Assembly (NCBI GenBank): GCA_018296165.2
Contig: JACKQL020000039.1
Span: 1-64,000, forward strand
Source of the DNA: Termitomyces sp. T153
Taxonomy: Eukaryota > Basidiomycota > Agaricomycetes > Agaricales > Lyophyllaceae
DNA length: 64,000 bases
Direction: 5' to 3'
Below are positions 19,711-30,125 of the stretch, one piece after another (position 1 is the stretch's first letter; each line of letters opens with the position of its first letter). The notes under the pieces are model-generated. The model was not told the origin of the DNA, searched no databases, and saw only the letters and a list, made by a program, of their open reading frames with translations. The translations under genes and the position numbers were made by a program.

Positions 19711-22700
19711 TTACCAAACAGCTCTAGAAACAGATAGTCAGAGAGACATTACAACATATATGACTTTAATGAGATGCAACCGACCGTGTGTCCACAGCTT
19801 CTTTTCGAACGGATCTCTTGGGGTCGTCGAGGACTTTGGCCAATTCGCGAAGCACTGATGACTTGGACGGATGTAGTACATCGTACCGCACAATCTTGGG
19901 CAAGATACCCAGATACTGCAAGGCAGCCGTCCTCACTCGCTGTAAAGATTAAAGACTCAGCTCACCGATAGACAAGAGACAAGAAAATATAGCTCGTACA
20001 ATGGAAGGCATCTCTTTGACTACACTGTTCTTCAACATGTAGGTCACAAGTGCGGGAGCATGTTCGGATATAAGATTTTGATCTGAAGCATCACCTTCCG
20101 CAGTGGCAAGGAGTGTGTCAATCACGTCGGCCCGAATTTCAAAATCAGGTAACTCTAATCCTCGTATGAGGAGAGGCATAAGCTAACGCACCGCTGTTCA
20201 AACCAAAAATGGTCAACAAGTTTACAGACGTACTGTTGTCATCTCATGTGCATAGGTTGTCCGGGAAATAGCTTTGATCAAAGACGTGAGAGCAACCAGA
20301 TATGCAGTTTGTTCGTGAGGGGGTTCTACAAAATATATTATCAACAGGACCTTGAGACATTTATATATATATATATTACGTACTGTTAGAGTCTTGGGCG
20401 CCTATGATGATGCGCGGAAGGATACCATTCACGAATTTTTGAGTATGCAGGATCTCGAAAGAGAATCAGAGAACTGAACTCAAAGAAAGGGAGAGCTGCT
20501 ACCTTCATAACGGCATGGTTTCGTTTGGTTAGTATCTGATCAGAACTTGCCAAATCTCCTAAGGTCTTCGCAGCGTCCCAACTTATCTCATCATCAGTGA
20601 ATAGCTCGAAAACTTTGTCGGTGAAGCGAGAGAGAGAAGTATGCTTCTGCACAAGTAAAGCCTTGCAGATCTGAATGCAATTTTGAGTGAAAAATAAAAC
20701 AGTGATAACGACCATATTGTACCCAGACCCAAGCTTGCAAAGCCCAGCGCCGCCGCTCGGTAGGTGTCTCACTATTAGCGATAAACTTCGGCCAGAAGTT
20801 ATTGATCTTATCCTCCAAGAACACATTCGCAGCTAAGAATGAAGGTTAGTGAACTTGATGCCCAGATAGGTTATACATGACACACGACTGACTGTCAGCA
20901 TGCTTATTCAAGACGGAGGAAATCAAGTGCCATGCAGACTCTCTCTGGAGAGAATGATCAGTTTGCAGGACACTCCATCTCAGCAAATCATTGAGGAAAG
21001 TATCAAGTGATGGCGGAGGAGGCAAGACCTAGGACATAGGTGATGTTATATTTTTACGGGGAATGAGTACACTAACCTCCCTGTGGGCAGTGACGACACC
21101 TGCGGACAACGGTGCGAGCAGGTTTTTCTGAGCCGTTGTAGCATATGGCTGTCATGATACGTCAGAACTTCGATGACAAAATGGAGGGTTGGAACATTAC
21201 ATCAAAGAGTCGAAGCTTAGTGTCTGCAGGGAACTTCTGAAGACCTTCTGCAAACTCATGTACTGTCCCTGTCGAGAATACATCAAAGACTCCTGCGACG
21301 AAAGTACCTTGTCGTCTGCCAATGGTGAATATCACGATCAAGTGTGAAATCAAAGAACTTGACTGACTGAGCAGGGAGACATTGTGTAATCAATGTGATG
21401 ATGTCCGCAGCCACCCTCACAAGGCGATGTTCGGTAGCTATCGCCCGATCCTGGTGCAGCGCGGAATAGAAGAAAAGGTTATATAGACCAGGAACAAGAC
21501 GGTCGATGTATTTAGCCACATCAGGGTGCCCCGCATCAAGTTTCGTTGTCAAAGTATCCGTGATAGTCTTGAGTAAAGAGTGTGCATATGCGGCGTCCGG
21601 TTCTGTGTCTTCCATGACGTTATGTTTTGTTGAAGGTATACATATTAAGTCGACCTTCGTCGTGAGTCGTATGACAAGAACTTCGAACAACCGCTGATGG
21701 ATACAGAGTGTTTTCAAAGCCAGCAATATTCTCCAGAATTTGATCCTTTCCAACGGTGCATCTCGAGGTGGTGCTTGTTCAGGCAGCGCACTGAACAATA
21801 TTGGTAGTGTTTGCTCTTCCACATGCTGTGGCGCTGTCTGGGAAATTATAGACAGGACTTCCAGAATTGCGGAATCACTTGCATAACATGATCAAACCAA
21901 AAGTTCACCAATCAGAAAATAAACCTACCTGAAATCATCATTAGCGACCCCTTCATCCATGAATATGTCATTCGCGGAGTGAACGATGTAACCCAATTCC
22001 TGATCGGAAAGAAGCTTTTTTGTGCTGACCAGACCTCGAAGTAGACCAATGGCTGGGATACGAGAAGTCGCCGTTTTTGAGCCAACGCTCACAAGACCGA
22101 GGACTTCGTCTTTGTAGGGCATCATTGGGACAAGTATCTCATCTGTCACCTCTGATGGCATGGAATCGCGAGCTGCATTGACTAAATCTGCAAGTAAGAT
22201 GAGAATGGGAGACCGATTAGAAATCTCATCAGGGTTGAAAAAGAGCTTCACGAGATGAGGAACTGCTTGTGATAGCGTGTATCGCGAGACGGATGCTGAA
22301 GAGAAGGAATCAATAGATTATATGATGTTGAAGATACTAACGACCTACGAGTTGTAGACATGAACGCGCAGAGCACTTTGATGGCAGGTTTTGCTTGGTT
22401 CTTTTCCGGCTCACGTAGAATATGGATGCATTCTTCACACACGTCCCTAGCCAGCCCTTGAACATCGTCGTCCGACTCGATTGCATCTTCTTCATGCTTA
22501 TATATCGTTTCCACCAAAGCCTGAGTAGTTTTGAGTGCTTCTTGTTCGGTCAAAGGATCGGTAGGTTGGAAAATCTGTTCGGGATGAGGGCTAGTTTGTA
22601 TGAGCGTGTAGGAGACACCTGCCTCTAGCTTGAGCGAATTCCACAACTTGCGTGCCGAAGCGCGAGCCAACGCGGACCCATAAACCGGGAAGCATATGGA

Positions 22701-23937
22701 CATAGTCTGAAGGGTGTCTCTCTGAAAATGAGAGTTAACCTGATGTTAAAGCAGACATCGGAGTAAAATGCAGTCATACCTTGGTAGCGGGAGAACCAGC
22801 CGCGAGCTTTTCGAGAAATACGGGTATGGCAAGTTGACCGAATGAAGGAGTAGCATTGAGGCAACCTCTGTATCGGCATTAGTGCTTGAATGAGAATAAA
22901 GCATGGAAACTACCTAAGAGCTTTTCGGAGATCGTCCGTCGTAATTCCATAAGGATCATTAGGTGGAGGACGAAATGTGATCGGAAAGTAACAATATGTT
23001 ATGTTGAATAAAGACTAGAAAGGGTTCACGTTCAAAAAAGTTCAAAGGGCACTAAATACATACCTCGATATGCTCTGTAATATTGAATTCTATGAGAATG
23101 ACGCGAGTGATCGCAAAAGCAACCAGCAAATTTCGAGGATCCTTCTCGCCTTCAGCTAGCGACGCATATCCTGAAAGGAAGGCTTTCCCCATTTGCTTCA
23201 AAGCTGTGAGATACTAGGACCTGTAGCATCAATACTGACACACGTCTCGGTACGTACCATCTCGATTTCGAGCCATAAGATTGTCAATTATCGAGAAGAC
23301 CAGGAATCTAACCGAATGAACGAGGACTCTCATTCTTACGTGGACAAAAATACTGCAGGCGCAAGGTACTGAGTTTAGGTATCTGGAAATCAGGATCAAC
23401 TCACGCCTGCACGATAGAAGTAGCATCATCCGGAAAACATGATGGATGTGAGCTCAGAGTATGCAACCCTTTCAGTGCAGGGATGATAGTCTCTGTGTCA
23501 TCCAATTTTCCACAGTAAAATGTCGTCAGAACACGAACTGGGGCACAACTGGTAAGATAAGATGACAATGAAGATCGCATCAAAGAAGGAGAGGTTCATA
23601 CCGGATTGACGGTTGAGTTTTTCGGCTGGACAACGGCTTAAGACCAAGGATAGAATTTCAACACCTGTGGAGACAAAGATTAGAACGAATCGTTAAGTTG
23701 AAATACCAAACTATACCCTTCGTCCGACTTTCGTCCTCCTCCGAGGTCAGGAATTCACTCAGAGCTTTGACAACGTCCAAGAGGGCAAAGTTATTCTCAG
23801 ATATCTCTATAATCGCCTTGGTCAAAGTGGAAGGTAAGCATGTCCAGATCTGGAGGTATACCTGAGACAATTTCAGATATTTCTTCATCTCTACCGGACG
23901 CCATCCAAGTCTGTACCAGTCTTTCGGCCGATGTCAT
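19711..23937 (-). CDS. MMS19: Mms19/Met18, cytosolic Fe-S assembly adaptor
   Basis: HEAT-repeat targeting subunit of the CIA complex that delivers Fe-S clusters to DNA polymerases and helicases, and so supports DNA repair and TFIIH. Seen: N-terminal MTSAERLVQTWMASGRDEEI, intron, ISENNFALLDVVKALSEFLT; then VRVLTTFYCGKLDDTETIIP; many HEAT-like helical pairs; near the C-terminus PLLIRGLELPDFEIRADVID, and the last exons with LDDPKRSVRKEAVDTR. I end it at AVW, after a 61-nt intron (19724-19784); reading through gives a stop a little earlier, at about 19757-19759. Many short introns. Length (roughly 1000 residues) is normal for the family. Start codon lies 170 bp from the divergent neighbour's. Confidence 0.93.
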
Positions 23938-24107
23938 TTGTTTTATAATCTTCCAAGGGAGTGGTGAATGAGCTTGAATGAGCTGTCGCCGATCTCTCGC
24001 TTTTCCGACTTGTCACGTGTACACACATTGCAAGGTCGTTCCTTCGGAAGGTTTCCCATATATCGCACCGGTACCTGAAGTTCATGCTCTGACGGCCCAT
24101 TGCGTCT
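23938..24107. promoter_or_regulatory. Divergent promoter, MMS19 / mitochondrial methyltransferase
   Basis: Only 170 bp separate the two start codons. Contains CACGTG at 24014-24019, a palindromic bHLH-type E-box seen in many fungal housekeeping promoters. Use of this site is inference. Confidence 0.45.
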
Positions 24108-25844
24108 ATGTTGACTTTGGGTGCAGCTTTCGCGAGATGTCATTGGAAACGCCCTGCACATAACATCCTGCGGCGCGCTTTGCACTTGACGCCTTCTCAA
24201 ACACGAAATAGGACCATCAAGTCCGAGACTGAAGTCAAAAACGATATCAACGTCCCACGCGACAGATGGAATTATAACGTCTCTCCGTTCCTCCAAACGT
24301 CACAAACGAAATACTCTGACCTTGAGTTCGTAACTGCCAATGCGTTGGAATGTGCTACCGAGCCGCCTCGTGGTGTACAAATGCTCGTACGCGACTTCAT
24401 CGAGGATTCATTATACAACCCAAATTATGGTTACTTTCCAAACCAAGCAACCATCTTCAACACAGATGGAAGTGCAGTTGGCTTTGATTCACTGAGGGAT
24501 TCGACGGAATTTCAGGAGGTAGTGGCGCAGAAGTATGCTGCCTATGGTGCAGACAAGCATGATGGTCCTGGTAGGCAATTGTGGCATACGCCAACGGAAC
24601 TCTTCAAAGTATGTCTGTCGCATCTTCATACATTCTGTGCGTTCTCATGACAATGCGCTGTTTCATAGCCTTGGTTTGGTCGGGCCATCGCCCGATGCCT
24701 TGTGGCGGAATATTTGCTGAAATATTTCCCATACGAAGATCTCATCATTTATGAGATTGGTGCGGGAAATGGGACGTTAGCCATGGACATTCTCAACTTT
24801 CTCCAGGAAGTTCATCCTGAGGTATACGAACGGACTCGTTACAATATCATCGAGATCAGTGGCCGGCTGGTCCAGATGCAAAGGAAAAGGCTGTCTAGGG
24901 CTCACCCGAACGTCAGAGTGACACATAAGAGCATCTTTCATTGGGCGTCAAGAGAGCCAGCGCCTTGTTTCTTTGTTGCCATGGAGGTTATCGTACGTTC
25001 TCGTCTACGGGCCTGACCATCGATGATACCTGACATTCGATTGTAGGACAACTTCGCACATGATGTAGTTCGGTATGACCTCAAGACACTCGAACCATAC
25101 CAAGGGGTTATTACAGTTGATCCTCATGGGGATTTTGAAACAATCTATACGCCAGTTTCCGACCCTCTAATCACTGAATTCCTAAACTTGCGCCGCAATC
25201 TTAAGCATCCATTACCTGTCAGCAAGGTATTGCAGTCTTCTGATGCGCTGCGCAAGCTCTATTTATCCATGCCTTTTGCTCCCAATCTCTCAAAGGAAGA
25301 GTATATCCCTACCCGCCTCCTGAGTCTTCTACGGATTCTTCGAAACTACTTCCCTCGGCATCGTCTGCTACTTTCTGATTTCTCATCACTACCCGACACA
25401 ATCAGTGGTGTCAACGCACCTGTCGTCCAAACACGATTCCGGAATACGACGGTCCCGTGCACTACCCTTCTTGTGAGACAAGGCTACTTCGACATCTTTT
25501 TTCCCACCAACTTTGAGCATCTACGGGACATGTATGAACACATAGTCTCTCATAAGCATCATCCAAACAGCTCGAAATCGGGAATGCGTTCCACTCCATT
25601 AATGACAACCTCGACTTCCATATCACTTGGGGAAGACTACTTTTCCTCGTATCGATCGAATGATAGAAGAAGTCCTCTTGATGGTGTTACTTCGGCCAGT
25701 GGACTTCCCGTGGGAGAACGAAAGTCCAATGTTTTCACTCATTCGGAATTTATGGAGACCTACGCAGATTTAAACAGAACACGTCTCCGTAATGGGGAGA
25801 ACCCAATGCTGGACTTCTACAAAAACGTCAAATTTCTGTTTTAG
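24108..25844 (+). CDS. MidA/NDUFAF7-superfamily SAM methyltransferase, mitochondrial
   Basis: Exons 24108-24608, 24669-24992 and 25047-25844; all phase 0, 540 residues. The N-terminus MLTLGAAFARCHWKRPAHNI is basic and hydroxylated without acids, a mitochondrial presequence. The DUF185/Methyltransf_28 fold shows in VQMLVRDFIEDSLYNPNYGY, the SAM loop YEIGAGNGTLAMDIL and NIIEISGRLVQMQ. In this superfamily NDUFAF7 dimethylates an arginine of the complex I subunit NDUFS2. Whether this fungal branch does so is not shown; the SAM loop (GAGNGT rather than GPGRGT) and the long C-terminal half suggest a paralogous subgroup. Tail-to-tail with another methyltransferase. Confidence 0.82.
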
Positions 25845-25868
25845 ATGGTAAACGTGACGCTGCTATAA

Positions 25869-26920
25869 CTATGTACGGATAATGTATAAATAATAGTGGA
25901 AGGCTTCACCTAATTGTTTGATTTCGAGAGTCGTTCCGGGTCGTGTAAGGTAACGTTTTCGAAAATGGGGTTGCCCGAATGTGAGGTATAAAAATATTCC
26001 TTTGCTCTTGCGAAGAACCCTGAAAACAAGATGAGGGGCCAATTAATCTGAAGCAATCCGATATTAACCTTAGGGTTTCGTCGACTTCTTTATTACAGTC
26101 CAGAATGACTTGTTCTGGAGGATTCTATAATTGATTTAAGGACAATTGTCTGCAAACCCTTGAAACCGCTTATTGTACGTACCCAAACGTCGCCCTTAGT
26201 CGTCATCATGGCATCCATGGTACCTAGATAGTAGGTTAATGAGATCGGGTGAAATCGATTTTGAACTAACTCACCTTTGTCAATAGCAAAATCGAAGGAA
26301 TCGTCATCGAATTGTAAGTCTCTGACGTCCATTAGGTGCCCTACAAGTAACAAGAAAGTTTATGCGATTACTGTTGGGTGCATTGGAAAAATCCTTGGGT
26401 CCTTACATTCCATCTCTGGCCGAAACACCTCATGTCGCCGTCGCATTTGTTCTACGACGACAGGCGAGTACTACCACCCTTTTGTCAGGATGAAACAGAT
26501 CCCGAAGTCATCATATACGGACATCAATATTAACAATATTCTTATATCCATCGTCCCACATCTTGAGAATAGTTCAACTATTGGATGATCGGTTTTGATA
26601 GCTTCGCAGCGCACCTCTTCTGAAAGTTTCGAGTTTCCGCATCCAAGCATTAAAATTCGCGAGGTCTTGTCAGGAATGAGATCTCTGATGAAAGGGGCTA
26701 GATCTGCATATGATTTGAACCAGTCAAAGTGACCATCATCAGCTTCCCTAACGCGTCCGCAATGAGGATGAGATTGCTAATTGTGGGTGAAAGCAGTTAC
26801 TCGGTATAGCGTCGATCCCTGGAAGGTAAATGAGTGAAGCGCACTCGATAGCATAGAAGTCTGGAGTATGCACCAATATTCTTTCGTTCCATATTCCTCG
26901 TTTCTAGCAGGAAGGTTCAT
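25869..26920 (-). CDS. EEF1AKMT4/METTL13-like class I methyltransferase
   Basis: Seven or more short exons. Start MNLPARNEEYGTKEYW, then an 18-nt exon (26818-26801) giving DRRYT, then GHFDWFKSYADLAPFIRDLI, the SAM motif ILMLGCGNSKLSEE, YKNIVNIDYSPVVVEQMRRR, DLQFDDDSFDFAIDKGTMDA, and the family's C-terminus IFLYLTFGQPHFRKRYL and EAFHYYLY. These are the marks of lysine methyltransferases acting on elongation factor 1A (EEF1AKMT4, METTL13 N-domain). Substrate is inferred from family. Small single-domain protein, about 220 residues. Its stop is 24 bp from the stop of the gene on the other strand, so transcripts must overlap. Confidence 0.85.
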
Positions 26921-27459
26921 TGCGTAAAGATGAAAAGCTACTTAGGTTTGTGGACCTTGACCACTTTGGAAAGTTGTGATCATCCGGATTCCGGATCAGT
27001 GTGTTGCGCCGCCGATCGCTCGTGACTCATTGCCCTCAAGAGGGCCTAATTAGTATCAGCGTTTTTTATAACTTTCATCTGTAGGTGTATTCCGTTATCC
27101 GACCTCAAACCAACCTGTTCAGATTTCATTATGTTGTATCATGAGCATCAATGAGACTACGACAGTGTCACACAACGGCGAATTAAAGTCTATCGGTCTG
27201 GCTATCCGAAGTCTGGACTCGCAACATGGCTTTTGGAGCATTCGAATGGGCAGAAGGACATTCGATCACAATTGGTATCTGGGTTGCTGCGATTTTGTGA
27301 CTGATATATGGCCATGATAATACAATGGCAAGGTTAAGCGCTCCAGGGCCCTGCATATACATGAGTAATGCCTGGCCTCTCCATTGTCACTTATAGAAGG
27401 AGCCCACACTACCCTTGTTTCAATTCTTCCCCCAATTCTTGAATGCCCTTAACACGACC
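26921..27459. other. Intergenic, divergent promoter region
   Basis: Lies between the methyltransferase start and the small membrane protein start. A TATAGA about 70 bp before the right-hand ATG may be its TATA box. No other feature recognised. Confidence 0.45.
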
Positions 27460-28105
27460 ATGGCTCCATCTTTGCTGATCAGTTTTCGTGCTGGACACTC
27501 CCTTTCTCGCACCGACAACGAAATTGAGACGGGCTGCTTTCATACTCATGGTACATAATTCTTGACATCTATACCAAACCACTGAGTCACGTAGACGAAT
27601 GTTTGAAGCGATCTGATCTCACGATTCGCGACGTAGTTGAACCTTCCTCGCGGATCAGCTCTTCATCATCCCTTGTGAGTTTTCCGTCCCCTGTAAATTA
27701 TCGAGATGACCTCCCAAGCAAGCCATTCCAGAACGGAAATGCTTATGAGATCGTCGGAGGAACCATAGGCGGGGTGATATTTCTTGTGATATGTATCCTT
27801 TGCGTATTTCTTTTTCTGCGATCGCGTCGTAGGAAGGAGGGCGCCCCAGGTATTGGAAACAGGTTTTCGCTTCTCGTATCATTGTTGATTTAATTTATGC
27901 AGAGACAAATGTCATCAGTCCATTACGGGTGTCGTTTCCGACATCGAAAGAAGCGTTCACATCACCAAAATATAGTCACTATGGACTCACGTTCTCTGCA
28001 ACACCATCTCCCTCCAAGGATTCGTTCACGCCTTTGCCACAGAGGCTTCACAAGGCGCGAATAAATACGGACATTATCTCAAGTGTACCCACTTTTCATA
28101 CTTAA
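27460..28105 (+). CDS. Small single-pass membrane protein
   Basis: Not recognised. Exons 27460-27550, 27595-27849 and 27903-28105 (introns of 44 and 53 nt) give 182 residues; the sum of exons is divisible by three. A polar, Ser-rich N-terminal half (SSRISSSSSLVSFPS) leads to one strong hydrophobic helix (VGGTIGGVIFLVICILCVFL) stopped by RSRRRK, then a Ser/Pro/Thr-rich tail. No cleavable signal peptide is evident, so upstream exons could be missing; otherwise the helix acts as a type III anchor. Such short Ser-rich, one-helix proteins are common and uncharacterised in agarics. Confidence 0.6.
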
Positions 28106-28553
28106 TCATTTGAAATATGTTACCTTAATTATTAACATTGGCCGGACTTGACTTTCCCTTACATATCTATCTTCTGTAATGTTATCGACACTTAGTCATG
28201 TACACGGTGATATTATTTCCTCTTGACTTGATTATATACGAGGACCTGCGAATGTCTACGCACTGGGAAGCCGACAGCAGAGGCTTGAAGTTGGTGCTTA
28301 AGCTACTTGATACGTCAATGCTCAGAGCACTGGCAAAAGAAAACTAAATGTGTACACTCGGCTAGTACTGAGCTCACAGGCCGATACTTGAATCATTTGT
28401 ATTACATCCTGTTGCTTCTCGTCGTGTTCAAAGTACGGGCATGATTATACAGGATCCCAAAAGCTTGCAAACAGCAGACCGCGAATGCTCCTCGATCTCA
28501 CTAGGTATACCTGACAAGATAGGAATCTGCTAAATAGCAACCAAAACGTCCAA
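28106..28553. other. Convergent 3' intergenic region
   Basis: Downstream of a + gene and of the minus-strand RPF1. AT-rich, no supported ORF or RNA. Confidence 0.5.
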
Positions 28554-29946
28554 CTAGAGGAAGAACGTTCTACGGCTCGTCTCCAATTCGGGCTAGTGAT
28601 CATAGTTAATAGTAGTTTGAATGTGTAAAAGTGCAGAGCACTTGCCTTCCATTGCCACAGATAATCGTCCGTTTTTGGTGGAACGACTGGTGCACGATGC
28701 TTGGCATCGTTGGGTTCGGCATCATCGTTCGTGGCACTTCCTTGAACGGCTTTCACTTCTGTTTCTTCAAAAGGTCCAACATCGAACTCTAACGGTTTGG
28801 GTGCTTCACCATAGTTTAGTACGGCGGGTAGCCCTTTTCTTAATGATCTGAGCTTGAGTGTGAACCTAGGTCCAATTTCCTGCAACGCAACCTTTTCTGT
28901 GGAACGGAAAGCATAACTAAGGTATCGCTGATAAGTACCAGGGTGGCGCAAGTAATATGCAAGAGCGTACCGATGTCTTCGGAAGAAGAGAAAGTCTCTT
29001 TGATTGTGGAGAGTTACGACTTGCCGTCCTTGGAATTCAGGAAGCGGAGGGAACATCGTTTGGAACATACGCCCGACGGCGTGACCAAGTCGCGTGACAA
29101 ACCCGTTGAGAACAAGTTCTGGGTTATGTGGAGTTGCACGAGCATGACCCTTTTAAACCAAATGAGCTGTGTAGCGCATTTTGCGGCAAGAAACGCGACT
29201 AACAAAAATGTTCTTTGTAAGTTCGATGGAGGTCAATTTGAAGTAGGCTGTTGGCCCATTGGGTAGATAAACCAGTGTGATAGCATCTTGTTAGAGGAAA
29301 AGTATCAACAAAACTGGTCCAAGACTTCGCTTCGCAGGGTAAGAAAAAGGACGCACTTGGCTTCTTCATATCCTCATTAACAACCAGCAAATGCTTATAA
29401 TCCCGTCCAGCAGCCCAGCCAGCTATACGCCCCATCTCGAAGCCTTTACCCTTTTTTCTCCGAATAAACTCTGCACCAGGGAAGACACCCACCAACTCAT
29501 CACAAAACTCGTACGTTGATTTGGATGCCTTGGGTGAGGTCGTGATCAGAATTTTTGGCGGTAAACTAGGATCATCCGTTGAGGTGAAGTACGACGCAAA
29601 TGAGTCGTTTGCAAGGTCTGCTGCTGCCTCGTCTAATGCATCTTGTGATGATGAAGGGCCGGCCTGGTTGGGGTTTGCCGTCAATATTGAGGGGTCAAAC
29701 TCGCGCATGTTGTCAAGAGTTCGCGGAACATTTTCTGCCAGACGTTTCTGGTTGCCCAATTATTAATTCGAGATGTCTCTAGTCACAGTCTGTACTCGCC
29801 TTCTTAGCGGCAGGGTCATTGGCCTCAGCTTTGGCTATGGCAAGTCGTCTCTCTAATTTCTGCTGATTTTTGGCCTTTTTGCTTTTACGAGCCACTTCTT
29901 CCCGCTTCATCTTGTTTTTGATATCCGTGGGGTGAGAAGAGGACAT
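28554..29946 (-). CDS. RPF1: Ribosome production factor 1 (Brix domain)
   Basis: Nucleolar Brix protein needed for 27S pre-rRNA processing in 60S assembly. Start [20 protein letters not shown], then [140 protein letters not shown]; ends [12 protein letters not shown]. About 315-320 residues, the family norm. Two introns use GC donors: 29748-29799 (AAG|GCGAGT) and 28593-28645 (AAG|GCAAGT). In both, the alternative GT would break the conserved frame. Other introns are GT-AG. Confidence 0.93.
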
Positions 29947-30125
29947 GGTACTTCCTCTATGTAGTCAAATGACAGAGATTGAATTCAAAAGAGAAATTTC
30001 CAAAGACATAATTTGGCAAGCAATACACCTAGATCCTAACATGCACAAGCAATGCCTCGCTGACATCGTTTTGTCACAATCTTCATATTCTACCAGAACA
30101 CTATACTGACGATAACGGGCATGGG

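Noticed and set aside
23943..24296. Minus frame of 117 codons upstream of MMS19
   Set aside because: Antisense to exon 1 of the mitochondrial methyltransferase and overlapping the divergent promoter; no family signal.
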